NCBI RefSeq assembly: GCF_002982075.1
Contig: NZ_PUEJ01000014.1
Span: 1-64,000 of the forward strand
Direction of reading: 5' to 3'
DNA: 64,000 nucleotides
From: Labrys okinawensis
GTDB lineage: Bacteria > Pseudomonadota > Alphaproteobacteria > Rhizobiales > Labraceae
Every line of letters starts with the position of its first letter. Positions within the stretch are counted from its first letter, which is position 1. Made by a program: the position numbers and the translations under genes. Shown one piece after another: positions 42,425 to 52,877 of this stretch. The notes under the pieces are model-generated. The model did no database searches. It saw only the letters and a list, made by a program, of their open reading frames with translations, and had not been told where the DNA came from.

Positions 42425-43475
42425 GAGCATTATGAAATTAGGTTCGATCATATCCTGCGTTAGCGAAGAAATTCGCGCATTCGCAGGGTTTGGTCTGCTG
42501 CAAGATGTGCTGGATGGCGTGCGTGAGCTCATCGAGAGAACGAGCGGCGGCTTGGCGCAGCCAGTGTTTGAGTTTGGCGAAGAACTGCTCGATTGGGTTC
42601 AAATCGGGGGAGTATTTGGGCAGAAATAGCAGCTTTGCTCCTGCCTCTCGGATGGCTTGGCGTACCTGCTTTCCCTTGTGGGAGCCAAGATTGTCCATGA
42701 CGACGATGTCGCCCGGCTTCAAGGTTGGAACCAGTTGGGTTTCCACATAGGTGCGGAAACTCTCGCCGTTGATCGGACCATCCAGGACCCAGGGTGCTTC
42801 CACCCGATCATGGCGCAGAGCGGCAATGAAGGTCTGGGTCTTCCAATGGCCATGGGGAACGACGGCCTCGAGCCGCTCGCCGCATTTGCTCCAGCCGCGG
42901 AGCGGGGCCATGTTGGTCTTGGTCCAAGTTTCGTCGATGAACACAAGCCGCTCGGGGGTGATCAGGGGACGGTATTTGATCCATTGCTGCCGGCGCCGGG
43001 CGACGTCGGGCCGGCTGCGCTCGCTGGCGACCAGCGTCCTTTTTTAAAACTCAGCTTCTGCTCGTGCAGGAAATTCCACACACTGTGATGGTCGACCTTG
43101 AGCCCGCGCTCGGCCAATTCCTTGATCAACTTGGCGATCGTGAAGGCACTTCCGTCTCGGCAGCGCCCAACCAGCCAGTCATGATGCTCACCGCTGATCG
43201 CGCGCGGCTTATGGCCCCCCATCTTCCCCGGCGCCACACTGCCGTTTGCCTTGTCCCGCTGCAGCCAAAGCACCGCCGTCGAAACCGCTATGCCAAAACG
43301 CAGCGCCGCCTGGTTGCGCGAAAACCCTTCTTCCTTGACCGCTCGAACAACCCGCTCACGAAGGTCCATCGAATAAGGAACTGCCATTCGCTGCGGCCTC
43401 CTCCGCCGCAGCTATCTTGAATCACTTCTCAATCGATTTGGGAATCCAACGATTCAACCAAAAATCACCCTGCTC
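42425..43475 (-). mobile_element. Complete IS630-family insertion sequence, 1051 bp
   Basis: The element is bounded by TA dinucleotides at 42423-42424 and 43476-43477, the expected IS630 target duplication. Imperfect terminal inverted repeats are visible: GAGCATTATGAAATTAGGTT at 42425 and GAGCAGGGTGATTTTTGGTT read inward from 43475. It encodes a single transposase through a frameshift. The other copy at the window start is in opposite orientation ~42 kb away. Confidence 0.92.
42438..43387 (-). CDS. IS630 transposase, two frames joined by a probable -1 frameshift
   Basis: The upstream frame (43387-42962) encodes a 141-residue helix-turn-helix part (MAVPYSMDLRERVVRAVKEEGFSRNQAALRFG, a second HTH near KLIKELAERGLKVDHHSVWNFLHEQKLSFKK). 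The downstream frame (ending 42438) encodes the DDE core, with the first catalytic Asp in LVFIDETWTKTNMAPLRGW, then VVMDNLGSHK and DLNPIEQ. They meet at TTTTAAAAAAGG (A6 at 43045-43040 on the minus strand). A -1 slip there gives KKRTLVASERSRPDVA, the normal family sequence. Programmed frameshifting at A-runs is usual in IS630; a disabling mutation is the alternative. Confidence 0.88.
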
Positions 43476-43591
43476 TAGACGAGACTGGGAGGCCGGAGGA
43501 TCAGTCGCGACGTCTGTGTCCCCTCGCCCCGTTTTTACGGGGAGAGGGTAAGGGTGAGGGGCGGCGTGACCTTGAAAAATCAAACGATGCC

Positions 43592-44602
43592 CTAGACGGT
43601 CAGGATCGCCTTGATCACGCCGGCCTCCGGCCTGGACCATTCCGGGATCAGGCCCGGCGCATCGTCCAGGCTGCCTTCATGGCTGGCGAGCGCGCGCAGG
43701 GGCACCTTGCCGTCCCGCATGGCCTGCAGCACGGTCTCGAAATCCTGCCGGACGGCGTTGCGGCTAGCATAAAGCGTGGTCTCGCGCTTGTGGAATTCCG
43801 GATCGTTGAAGGCGATGTCGGCGCGCACCAGCGACAGCAGCACATAAGCGCCGCCATGGCCGACGAGATCGAAGCCCTTCTGCATGGCGCCGGGGCTGCC
43901 TGTAGCGTCGACGACGCAATCGAAGAAGTCGCCGTCCGTCGCCTGGCCGAGACGGTCCCGGATATCGGCCGAAGCCTCGAAGACGGCGTCCGCCCCCAAT
44001 TCGTCGGCGCAGAAGGCGAGGCGGCGGGGGTTCATGTCGACGACGCTGACATGGGCGCCCGCCACCTTGGAGAAGACGGCGGCCGCGATTCCGATGGGGC
44101 CAGCGCCGACGATGGCCACGCGCTGTCCCGGCCCGATGCCGCCGCGCGCCACGCCATGGGCGCCGATGGCCAGGAATTCGACCATGGCCGCCTGGCTGGC
44201 CGTGAGGCCGTCGGCCGGAATGACATTGGCTTCGGGCACCGCGATATAGTCGCAGGCACCGCCGTCGCGATGTACGCCCAGGACTTCCAGGTGCTGGCAG
44301 CAATTCGTCTTGCCCATCCGGCAGGCGCGGCAATGGCCGCAATAGATCGTGGGCATGATCGAGACGATCTGGCCGGTGCGCAGGGCCGATCCCGCCGGCG
44401 CGGCGACGACTTCGGCGCCGAGCTCGTGGCCGATCACCCTGGGATAGCTCAGATAGGGCTGGTTGCCATGGAAGATGTGGTAGTCGGTGCCGCAGACGCC
44501 GACATGGCGAATGCGCACCAGCACCTCGTTTCCGGCGGCGCGAGGCTCGTCACGCCGGATGATGCTCAGCTTGCCGGGTTCGTCGCAGCTCAGGGCTCTC
44601 AT
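43592..44602 (-). CDS. Zinc-containing alcohol dehydrogenase (RspB/L-idonate dehydrogenase-like)
   Basis: A 336-residue MDR-family dehydrogenase. Catalytic zinc ligands lie in VGVCGTDYHIFHG and RVIGHELGAEV. The structural zinc loop is CGHCRACRMGKTNCC, and the NAD-binding GxGxxG is AIVGAGPIGIAA. LGVHRDGGACDYIAVP and YASRNAVRQDFE resemble RspB and L-gulonate/galactonate 5-dehydrogenases. It overlaps the mannitol-dehydrogenase-family gene by four bases, so the two probably act in sequence on a sugar acid or polyol. It is the last gene of its operon. Confidence 0.9.
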   Translation of the reverse strand: MRALSCDEPGKLSIIRRDEPRAAGNEVLVRIRHVGVCGTDYHIFHGNQPYLSYPRVIGHELGAEVVAAPAGSALRTGQIVSIMPTIYCGHCRACRMGKTNCCQHLEVLGVHRDGGACDYIAVPEANVIPADGLTASQAAMVEFLAIGAHGVARGGIGPGQRVAIVGAGPIGIAAAVFSKVAGAHVSVVDMNPRRLAFCADELGADAVFEASADIRDRLGQATDGDFFDCVVDATGSPGAMQKGFDLVGHGGAYVLLSLVRADIAFNDPEFHKRETTLYASRNAVRQDFETVLQAMRDGKVPLRALASHEGSLDDAPGLIPEWSRPEAGVIKAILTV

Positions 44603-46068
44603 TTCTGCCTCCAGGATTGGGCGGCGTTCAGGACGCCTTGGGTGGCGATCGCCCGATAGGCCGCCTGCAGATCGTCGACAAAGCCCGCGTCGCGCGGCAG
44701 GTCCTCCCCGAAAACCGCGGAGAGGCCGAGAAAAGCCTCGATGACCGCCTGCGGCGGGACATTGCGCTGGTCGGGCTGGCTGGTCCAGGCTTCGAAGGTC
44801 GGGTCGTTGAGGGGCAGGGGGCGGCCCTGGTCGTCGCTGCCCCCGCAGGAGCGGATCCAGGCGGCGACGGCGAAGACGAGCGGGCCGCAGGGCAGTCCCT
44901 TGGCGCGGCAATCGCGCAGGGGCGACAGAATGCGCTGGGGCAGTTTCTGCGAAGCGTCGGAGGCGATCTGCGCGGTGCGGTGATGCAGCGAGGTGTTCTC
45001 GTAACGGCCGAGAAGCTGCCTCGTATAGGCGAAGGCCCGGTCGGCGGGGATGGCCAGGGTCGGGATCGCACATTGCCAATAGCGCTCGATCAGGTCGCGG
45101 ATGACGGGATCGGCGATCGCCTGCGCCACGAAGTCATGGCCGGCCAGCCGTCCCACGGCGGCGATGGTGGAATGTGTGCCGTTGAGCAGGCGCAGCTTCA
45201 TATGTTCGAAGGGTTCGACATCGTCTGTGAACTCCACCCCGCTTTCCTCCAGCCGCGGCCGGCCGGCGGCGAAGCGATCCTCGATCACCCACTGGCTGAA
45301 CGGCTCGCCCAGCACCGGCCAGGCGTCTTCGAGCCCGAGCGAAGCGGAAATGGCCGCGCGATCGACATCGGTCGTCGCCGGTACGATGCGGTCGACCATG
45401 GAGGAGGGGCAGGGGATCTCGCCGGCGATATAGGCTGCCAGGTCCTTGTCCCGCAACGCGGCGAATTCCGTGAGCACGCGCTTCAGGGTGCGCCCGTTTT
45501 GCGGAAGGTTGTCACAGGACAGGACGGTGAAGGGGCGACTGCCGTCGCGGCGGCGACGCGCGATCGCCTCCACCAGGAACCCGAGGGCCGAGCGGGGCAG
45601 CTGCGGGTTGGCGAGGTCGTGGACGATGTCCGGATGGTCTTGCCTGAGGCCGCCGCTCCCGAGATCGACCGCATAGCCCTTTTCGGTGATCGTCAGCGTG
45701 ACGATCCGGATGGCCGGGTCCGTAAGCTGGTCTAGGAGGGTGGCCGGATTTTCCGGCGCCACGGTAACGCCGAGCACCGAGCCGATCACGCGCAGCTCCT
45801 CGCGGCCGCTGTCACGGATGGCGAGCGTGTACAGGCCGTCCTGGGGGGCGAGGGCATCGCGCGTCTCTCTGCCGCGCAGCGAACTGCCGAGGATGGCCCA
45901 GTCCATCTCGCCGCGGGCCAGGCAATCGTCGATGGCGACGGCCTGGTGCGCCCGATGAAAGGCGCCGGTGCCCAGATGCACGATGCCGGGCCGAATGGCA
46001 GCCCGATCATAGCGTGGTTTGGCGATACCAGCCTTGAGCTGGGCGAGCGTGCTGTTGGTGAGCCGCAT
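44599..46068 (-). CDS. Mannitol dehydrogenase/fructuronate reductase family oxidoreductase
   Basis: A 489-residue polyol-specific long-chain dehydrogenase. The N-terminal dinucleotide region is IVHLGTGAFHRAHQAVAIDD. The catalytic lysine block is KLRLLNGTHSTIAAVGRLAG, with the conserved TITEKGY upstream. Family members oxidise mannitol or reduce fructuronate/tagaturonate. It is the middle gene between the GntR regulator (46072) and the zinc dehydrogenase, and is three bases from the regulator stop. The ABC importer diverging at 47009 probably supplies its substrate. Confidence 0.92.
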   Translation of the reverse strand: MRLTNSTLAQLKAGIAKPRYDRAAIRPGIVHLGTGAFHRAHQAVAIDDCLARGEMDWAILGSSLRGRETRDALAPQDGLYTLAIRDSGREELRVIGSVLGVTVAPENPATLLDQLTDPAIRIVTLTITEKGYAVDLGSGGLRQDHPDIVHDLANPQLPRSALGFLVEAIARRRRDGSRPFTVLSCDNLPQNGRTLKRVLTEFAALRDKDLAAYIAGEIPCPSSMVDRIVPATTDVDRAAISASLGLEDAWPVLGEPFSQWVIEDRFAAGRPRLEESGVEFTDDVEPFEHMKLRLLNGTHSTIAAVGRLAGHDFVAQAIADPVIRDLIERYWQCAIPTLAIPADRAFAYTRQLLGRYENTSLHHRTAQIASDASQKLPQRILSPLRDCRAKGLPCGPLVFAVAAWIRSCGGSDDQGRPLPLNDPTFEAWTSQPDQRNVPPQAVIEAFLGLSAVFGEDLPRDAGFVDDLQAAYRAIATQGVLNAAQSWRQK

Positions 46069-46071
46069 CGG

Positions 46072-46797
46072 TTACTCCGTTACATAGGGGCCATACTCGT
46101 CCGGCAACTGGGCAAGCATGGTGAAGATCATGTCGAGATGCCGTTCGAGCCGCTCGGCGGCCTCATTCGTCCTGCCGTCGTCGAGCGCATCGAGAACGGC
46201 CAGGTGCTCTTCCAGCACCAGGGGCAGGCGGGCCGGCGTGCCGAACAGCCGCACGAAGCGGGCGAGGCGGGCCCGGACCTGCACGATCGTCGGCCATACG
46301 CCTTCGCGCTCGGCAAAGCCGGCAAAGGCGTAGTGGAAACGCTCGTCCTGTTCGAAGAAGCGGTCCTTGTCGTCGGCGAGCATGGCCTGGCGCTGCGTCT
46401 CCACGATGGCGCGCGCCTCGGCGCTCTTGGCCGATGTCCAGCGGGCCGCCGCCTCGCGCAGCAAGGCCAGTTCCAGATGCTTGCGGATGAAATGGCTGTC
46501 GCGCACTTCCGCGAGACGAATGGGGGAGACGAAGCTGCCCTGCTGGGGATAGACGTCGATCAGGCCGTCCTCGCTCAGCCGCACCACCGCCGAACGCACC
46601 GGCGTGCGCGAGACGCCGAAATGGCGGCAGATGCGATTCTCGCTGATCGAGGTGCCCGGCAACAGCCGGACCGTGATGATGGCTTGCTTGAGGGCCTCGT
46701 AGATCTGGTCGCCGACGGGTTGCTTGCGATTGAGGTCGACGGCAAAGCCCAGTCCGTCCTCGTCCGGCCCCGGCTGTTTACTGGGCAAGGCAGACAT
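46072..46797 (-). CDS. GntR-family regulator, FCD type
   Basis: 241 residues. The winged helix-turn-helix is QIYEALKQAIITVRLLPGTSISENRICRHFGVSRTPVRSAVVRLSEDGLIDVYPQQGSFV, and an all-helical FCD ligand domain follows (DSHFIRKHLELALLREAAAR...DERFHYAFAGFA...HLAVLDALDDG). It likely binds a sugar acid or polyol intermediate and controls both its own operon with two dehydrogenases and the divergent importer. A palindrome at 46921-46940 in the shared promoter region is a plausible operator. Confidence 0.92.
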   Translation of the reverse strand: MSALPSKQPGPDEDGLGFAVDLNRKQPVGDQIYEALKQAIITVRLLPGTSISENRICRHFGVSRTPVRSAVVRLSEDGLIDVYPQQGSFVSPIRLAEVRDSHFIRKHLELALLREAAARWTSAKSAEARAIVETQRQAMLADDKDRFFEQDERFHYAFAGFAEREGVWPTIVQVRARLARFVRLFGTPARLPLVLEEHLAVLDALDDGRTNEAAERLERHLDMIFTMLAQLPDEYGPYVTE

Positions 46798-46920
46798 GGG
46801 CCGGCTCCTTCAAAAACCGCAGTGATCGCAACTGTGTGGCGCTCCATCCTGAATCGGGGTGGCAGGGGGGAAAGCCAGCCTCACCACCATGATGTCGCAA
46901 ACACTGTTGCATATGTCGAG

Positions 46921-46940
46921 CTTGGATCCTAGTATCCATG
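46921..46940. promoter_or_regulatory. Candidate GntR/FCD operator in the divergent promoter
   Basis: CTTGGATCCTAGTATCCATG is a 20-base palindrome with 8 of 10 half-site positions matching. It lies between the divergent GntR and ABC binding-protein genes, 69 bases from the latter ORF. Confidence 0.6.
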
Positions 46941-47008
46941 CCTGTCAAGCGGGCCGAGCGACACGAGGAGCGCCCGCGGCAGATCATGCCCCAGAGGGAG
47001 GGAATTTC

Positions 47009-48034
<1,026 letters not shown>

Positions 48035-48128
48035 TGGTACTGGGCCGATGCCTGCATCCCGTCCCGCAATACGGGGATGGAGTCTCGGCCCATTCCGACC
48101 TGTGTTTCTACGGAGCTCGAGACCGCCG

Positions 48129-49163
48129 ATGGCCGGTGACGAATCCCCAACCGCAACGCTCGCCCCGGCGACCGGCAAGCCGATGCAAAGCGGCACGGTG
48201 CGCTTCTACCTGACCAACGAGTTTGGGCTTCTGGTCCTGATCGTGGTGTTCGCCTGCCTGTTCGGCCTTGCCACCAAGGGCTTCTTCTCCCCTTTCAACC
48301 AGTTCACGCTGGGGCGCGTGGCCGCCGTCAACATCATGGTCGGCCTGTCCATGATGGTTGTGATCGTCACCGGCGGCCTGAACCTGGCGGTCGGCGCCAT
48401 CGGCGTCTGCGCCGCCATGGCCTTTGGCGCCCTGGTAGAGCTGGCGGGCCTGCCCTGGCCGGTTGCCGCGCTCGGCGCCATCGCCCTGGCGGCGGCGCTC
48501 GGCTGGATCAACGGCTTCGTCGTGGTGCGCTCCGGCCTCCACAGCTTCATCATCACCCTGGCCAGCATGAGCATCTTCTTTGGAACGATGATCTATTTGA
48601 CCAAGGCTCAATCCTTCCGCGGCATACCGGCCGATTTCTCCAATTTCGGGCGGCTGCGCCTGTTCGGCCTGGTCTCGCCGCTTCTCGTCGTCGCCCTCCT
48701 CGTGGCGGTGGCGCTCGGCGTGCTCTATCGCTTCACCGTCCTCGGCCGCGAGATGCTGGCGGCCGGCGCCCGTCCCGAGGCCGCCGAGCTTTCCGGCGTG
48801 CGCGTCGGGCGTGTCTTCATCCTCTGCCACATGCTGTCGGGGGCGCTCGCCGCCATCACGGCCATGCTCGTGGTGGCGCGCACCGGCGCCGCCATTCCCT
48901 CGATGGCCGGACAGCTCGGGCAGGATTGGCTGCTGCCCGCCTTTCTCGGCCCGGTGCTGGGGGGCACGCTGCTCAGCGGCGGCCGTGTCTCCGTCAGCGG
49001 CACGGTGCTGGGCGCCATCCTGGTGACGATGCTCACCAACGGGTTGCTGCTGCTGCAGATCGGCGAGTTCTGGGTGCAGGCCTGCCTCGGCTGCCTGCTG
49101 CTCACCGCCGTGCTGATCGACAAGGCGCGCCGTTCCTATCTCGCCCATCGGAGGATGGTGTGA
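48129..49163 (+). CDS. ABC transporter permease (RbsC type), first of two
   Basis: A 344-residue permease of the BPD_transp_2 family with ~8-10 hydrophobic segments: MVVIVTGGLNLAVGAIGVCAAMAFGALVEL, VLYRFTVLGREMLAAGARPEAAELSGVRVGR and PAFLGPVLGGTLLSGGRVSVSGTVLGA. ATG 48129 lies 94 bases after the binding-protein stop. It overlaps the second permease by one base (TGATG). The presence of two distinct permeases suggests a heterodimeric channel. Confidence 0.92.
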   Translation: MAGDESPTATLAPATGKPMQSGTVRFYLTNEFGLLVLIVVFACLFGLATKGFFSPFNQFTLGRVAAVNIMVGLSMMVVIVTGGLNLAVGAIGVCAAMAFGALVELAGLPWPVAALGAIALAAALGWINGFVVVRSGLHSFIITLASMSIFFGTMIYLTKAQSFRGIPADFSNFGRLRLFGLVSPLLVVALLVAVALGVLYRFTVLGREMLAAGARPEAAELSGVRVGRVFILCHMLSGALAAITAMLVVARTGAAIPSMAGQLGQDWLLPAFLGPVLGGTLLSGGRVSVSGTVLGAILVTMLTNGLLLLQIGEFWVQACLGCLLLTAVLIDKARRSYLAHRRMV

Positions 49164-50122
49164 TGCCCCGTTTCATACAGACAGACTGGTTCGGCCCCCT
49201 GGCAATCGCGGTGGTGGCCATCGCCCTCATCGGCAGCTTCAACCCGTCCTTCCTGTCGCCGCTCAACATCCAGGTGCTGCTGCTCGCCATCACCGTGAAC
49301 ATGCTGATCGCCTTCTCGCAGATGATCATCATCGCCATCGGGCAGATGAACCTGGCGGTCGGCGCCATCGGCGGGCTCGCCGCGATCTCCTTTGCCGGCA
49401 TGATGCAGGTCTGGGGCTTGCCGGCGCCGCTGGCCGCGCTGCTGGCGGCGGGGATCGGCCTCCTGGCCGGTATCGTCAACGGGGCCTTCATCGCGGGCAC
49501 CGGCATCTCGGCCTTCGTCATCACCCTGGCCACCCTGTCGGTGTTCAAGGGTGTCAACCTCGCCATCACCAAAGCACAGCCCTTCTATGGCGTGCCGCAA
49601 AGCGTCAAGGATTTCGGCAACACCACCTTCCTGGGGCCGCTGCCCTGGCTGGTGATCCCGGCGGCAATCGTGTTCGCGGCGATGTGGTATCTGCTCAATC
49701 GCCTGCCGCTCGGCCGTTTCATCCTGGCCGTGGGCGGCAATGCCCATTCGGCCGAACTGTCGGGCATTTCGGTGTCGCGGACGGTGATATCGGCGCATGC
49801 CATTTCGGGGCTTCTGGCGGCCCTGGCCGGCATCGCGCTGGTGGCGCGGCTGGAGATCGGCCAGCCGACCATCGGGGACGACTGGCTGATCCTCTCCTTC
49901 GCTGCGCCGGTGATCGGCGGCGCCGTGCTGGCCGGCGGTCACGTCTCCAGCTTCGCCACGCTGCTCGGCGTGATCATCGTCGCCATCATCACCCAGGCGC
50001 TCGTGCTCTTCCATATCGACCCCTTCCTGGTGCAGGTCGTGCTCGGTGCGCTGATCCTGTGGGCTGTCGGCATGAACCGCTGGCGCGAGATCCGCGTTAA
50101 CAGCGGCCTCAAGAGGATCTGA
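49163..50122 (+). CDS. ABC transporter permease (RbsC type), second of two
   Basis: A 319-residue paralogue of the preceding permease: MIIIAIGQMNLAVGAIGGLAAISFAGMMQV, NRLPLGRFILAVGGNAHSAELSGISVSR and LILSFAAPVIGGAVLAGGHVSSFATLLG. The ATG is chosen because GGAGG lies ten bases upstream and it overlaps the previous stop. A longer upstream frame is a shadow of the first permease. Confidence 0.92.
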   Translation: MPRFIQTDWFGPLAIAVVAIALIGSFNPSFLSPLNIQVLLLAITVNMLIAFSQMIIIAIGQMNLAVGAIGGLAAISFAGMMQVWGLPAPLAALLAAGIGLLAGIVNGAFIAGTGISAFVITLATLSVFKGVNLAITKAQPFYGVPQSVKDFGNTTFLGPLPWLVIPAAIVFAAMWYLLNRLPLGRFILAVGGNAHSAELSGISVSRTVISAHAISGLLAALAGIALVARLEIGQPTIGDDWLILSFAAPVIGGAVLAGGHVSSFATLLGVIIVAIITQALVLFHIDPFLVQVVLGALILWAVGMNRWREIRVNSGLKRI

Positions 50123-50124
50123 AC

Positions 50125-51654
50125 ATGGCGGCTCAGACTTCGGCACCGGTCTTCCAGGCGCGCGGCGTCAGCAAGTTCTTCCCGGGCGTGAAGGCGCTGG
50201 AAGGCGTCTCGATTTCGCTGCGCCCGGGCTCCATCCATGCTCTGCTGGGCGAGAACGGCGCCGGCAAATCCACGCTGATCAAGCTGATCACGGGCGTGCT
50301 CAGGCCCGACGAGGGCGAACTGGTGGTCGACGGACAGCCCGCCCATTTCGCCTCGACGCGCGACGCCATCGCCAGGGGCATCGGCGTCGTGCATCAGGAG
50401 CGCAACCTCATCCCACGCTTCTCGGTGGGCGAGAACATCATGCTGGAGCGCCTGAGCGCCAGCCTGTTCAAGCCGATCGACTATGCCGCGGTGAATGCCG
50501 AGGCGCGGCGCTGGCTCGACGTGCTCGGGCTCGACCTCGACCCGGCCACCCCGGTCTCGCAGCTCAGCGTCGCCAAGATGCAACTCGTGGAGATTGCCAA
50601 GGCGCTGTCCCTGCGCTCGCGCGTACTGCTGCTCGACGAGCCGACGGCCTCCCTCACGCCGCATGAGACCGTCGCCCTGTTCGCTTTGCTCAAGAAGCTC
50701 AGGAACGAGGGCGTGAGCATGCTCTTCGTCAGCCATAAGCTGGAGGAGGTACAGGAAATCTGCGATCAGGTCACCGTGCTCCGCGATGGGCGCAATGCCT
50801 GCGACAGCCGCTCGATGGAGGGGCTCGGACGCCAGGACCTGGTGCGCCTGATGATCGGGCGCAGCGAGCAGATCCCGGACTGGAAGCCGCGCGACCATGC
50901 CGGGGCGGCGCCCGTTCTGCAGCTCGAAAAGGTGGCCACCCCCTTCGGCCATCGCGACATCGATCTCACCGTGCGCCGCGGCGAGATCGTCGGGCTCTAT
51001 GGCCTGGTCGGAGCAGGGCGCACGGAGCTCGCCAAGTCGATCATGGGGCTGCAGCCGGCGACGTCGGGCACCATCCGGCTTGACGGCAAGGAGGTCACCA
51101 TCACCAGTGTCGGCGAGGCGATCCACACCCACCGCCTCGGCTATGTCAGCGAGGACCGCAAGCAGGAGGGGCTCATTCTCTTGCATTCGGTGCTGGACAA
51201 TGCCGGCATTGCGATCTGGCGCAAGCTCGCCGGCTTTGGCGGCATGCTCACTGATCGCGCCGTGCGCAAGGCTACCGAGCCCTATATCCGCAAGCTGGAG
51301 GTGCGGACGCCCTCGCTGGGGCAGCTCGTCGGCAATCTCTCCGGCGGCAACCAGCAGAAGATCAGCGTGGCCAAATGGCTGGCCGCCGGGGTGCGGCTCC
51401 TGATCATCGACGAACCCTCGGTTGGAATCGACATCAAGACCAAGGCCTATCTGCATGAATTGATTCGCGAACTGTCGGATGCCGGTACCTCGATCCTGCT
51501 CATCACCTCAGACATGCCGGAGATGATCGCCCTTGCCGACCGCATCGTGGTGATGAACGGCTACCGTGTGGCCGGAGACCTGCAGAACAGCCGCGACTAC
51601 GGTGCCATGAGCGAAGGCATCATGGACCTGATCCACAAGCTCGATGCGGCGTGA
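50125..51654 (+). CDS. Sugar ABC transporter ATP-binding protein (RbsA/MglA type, duplicated)
   Basis: A 509-residue protein with two fused ATPase domains. Domain 1 has Walker A GENGAGKST, signature LSVAKMQLVEIAKAL and Walker B VLLLDEPTASLTPHE. Domain 2 has a degenerate P-loop GLVGAGRTE, signature LSGGNQQKISVAKWL and LLIIDEPSVGID. The degenerate second P-loop is normal for RbsA-type proteins. It starts two bases after the second permease. Confidence 0.94.
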   Translation: MAAQTSAPVFQARGVSKFFPGVKALEGVSISLRPGSIHALLGENGAGKSTLIKLITGVLRPDEGELVVDGQPAHFASTRDAIARGIGVVHQERNLIPRFSVGENIMLERLSASLFKPIDYAAVNAEARRWLDVLGLDLDPATPVSQLSVAKMQLVEIAKALSLRSRVLLLDEPTASLTPHETVALFALLKKLRNEGVSMLFVSHKLEEVQEICDQVTVLRDGRNACDSRSMEGLGRQDLVRLMIGRSEQIPDWKPRDHAGAAPVLQLEKVATPFGHRDIDLTVRRGEIVGLYGLVGAGRTELAKSIMGLQPATSGTIRLDGKEVTITSVGEAIHTHRLGYVSEDRKQEGLILLHSVLDNAGIAIWRKLAGFGGMLTDRAVRKATEPYIRKLEVRTPSLGQLVGNLSGGNQQKISVAKWLAAGVRLLIIDEPSVGIDIKTKAYLHELIRELSDAGTSILLITSDMPEMIALADRIVVMNGYRVAGDLQNSRDYGAMSEGIMDLIHKLDAA

Positions 51655-51823
51655 AGAGCGGTTTGCGGTTGATGCACCGATCGGCATCGATAGCTGGTAA
51701 CATGTCCGCTAGCTTGCCGTCGCCGGTTGCCCGACTTGGTTGATTGTCGCAACAAACTGGCGATAATGCCCGATGAATGCTTGCCGGTGCTCCGGCGATA
51801 GAAGCCTTGAACGGAGGAATTCC

Positions 51824-52861
51824 ATGCGCGCCCTTGTCCTTGAACGCCAGCACGAATTGTCGTTGCGCGAGATAGATCTCCCGCTCGAGGTAGGGCCGAC
51901 CGATGTGAAGATCGCGTTGCACACCGTCGGCGTCTGCGGCAGCGACGTGCACTATTACACCCATGGGCGCATCGGCAATTTCATCGTCAACGCACCGATG
52001 GTACTGGGCCATGAAGCGGCCGGCACCGTAGTCGAGGTCGGCTCGAAGGTGACCAACCTCAAGGTCGGCGACCGCGTCTGCATGGAACCCGGCATTCCCG
52101 ACCTGAGCTCGCGGGCTTCCAAACTCGGCATCTACAACGTCGATCCGTCCGTGACCTTCTGGGCGACGCCGCCGGTGCATGGCGTACTCACACCCTTCAC
52201 GGTGCATCCGGCGGCCTTCACCTACAAGCTGCCCGACAATGTCTCCTTCGCCGAAGGCGCGATGGTGGAGCCTTTTGCCGTCGGCATGCAGGCTGCGGCG
52301 CGCGCCCGCATCGCGCCCGGCGACGTCGGGGCGGTGATCGGAGCCGGGCCGATCGGTATCATGGTCGCGCTCGCCGCCCTGGCCGGCGGTTGCAGCAAGG
52401 TGCTGATCTCCGATTTCAGCAAGGAAAAGCTCGAGATCGCCGGCCGCTATGACGGCATCATTCCCGTCGACCTCACGAAGGAAAGCTTCGCCGCCGCCAT
52501 TGAGCGGGAGACCGACAAATGGGGCGCCGACGTGGTGTTCGAGGCGAGCGGCAGTGCCAAGGCGTATACCGGCATTTTCGACCTGGTGCGGCCCGGAGGC
52601 GCGCTGGTTCTGGTCGGCCTGCCGGTGGATCCGGTCAATTTCGACGTGCCCGGCGCCATCGCCAAGGAAGTGCGCATCGAGACGGTGTTCCGCTATGCCA
52701 ACATCTATGACCGTGCGATTGCGCTGATCGGTTCCGGCAAGGTCGATCTCAAGCCGCTGATCACCGGCACCTATGCCTTCAAGGACTCCATCGCGGCCTT
52801 CGAGCGGGCTGCCAAGGCCCTGCCCACGGACGTCAAGCTGCAGATCCTGATGGAGGATTGA
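51824..52861 (+). CDS. Zinc-dependent polyol dehydrogenase (xylitol/sorbitol dehydrogenase-like)
   Basis: A 345-residue MDR-family enzyme. Zinc-site residues lie in VGVCGSDVHYYTHGRIGNFIV and MVLGHEAAGTVVEVG; the NAD motif is AVIGAGPIGIMVALAALAGG. CMEPGIPDLSS..SKLGIYNVDPSVTFWATPPVHG is typical of D-xylulose reductase/sorbitol dehydrogenase, which lack the four-Cys structural zinc loop. It would oxidise an imported polyol to a ketose. ACGGAGGAA precedes the ATG. It follows the ATPase gene by ~170 bases and ends the operon. Confidence 0.93.
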   Translation: MRALVLERQHELSLREIDLPLEVGPTDVKIALHTVGVCGSDVHYYTHGRIGNFIVNAPMVLGHEAAGTVVEVGSKVTNLKVGDRVCMEPGIPDLSSRASKLGIYNVDPSVTFWATPPVHGVLTPFTVHPAAFTYKLPDNVSFAEGAMVEPFAVGMQAAARARIAPGDVGAVIGAGPIGIMVALAALAGGCSKVLISDFSKEKLEIAGRYDGIIPVDLTKESFAAAIERETDKWGADVVFEASGSAKAYTGIFDLVRPGGALVLVGLPVDPVNFDVPGAIAKEVRIETVFRYANIYDRAIALIGSGKVDLKPLITGTYAFKDSIAAFERAAKALPTDVKLQILMED

Positions 52862-52877
52862 CGGGGCGAAAGGCCAA

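Larger units (their letters stand above)
42332..43566. repeat. Palindromic element split by IS630
   Basis: Left arm CGCCCCTCACCCTCTCCCCG-TAAAAAA-CGGGGCGAGG (42332-42370) and right arm CCCCTCGCCCC-GTTTTTA-CGGGGAGAGGG...GGGGCGGCG (43520-43566) are inverted copies. The bases next to the IS (CTCGCTCAACCGT-TA...TA-GACGAGA) correspond to the uninterrupted loop CTCGCCCAACCGT-CG-GGCGAGA at 33825-33846. Without the IS the element would be about 185 bp, like the 33742-33926 copy. Confidence 0.85.
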
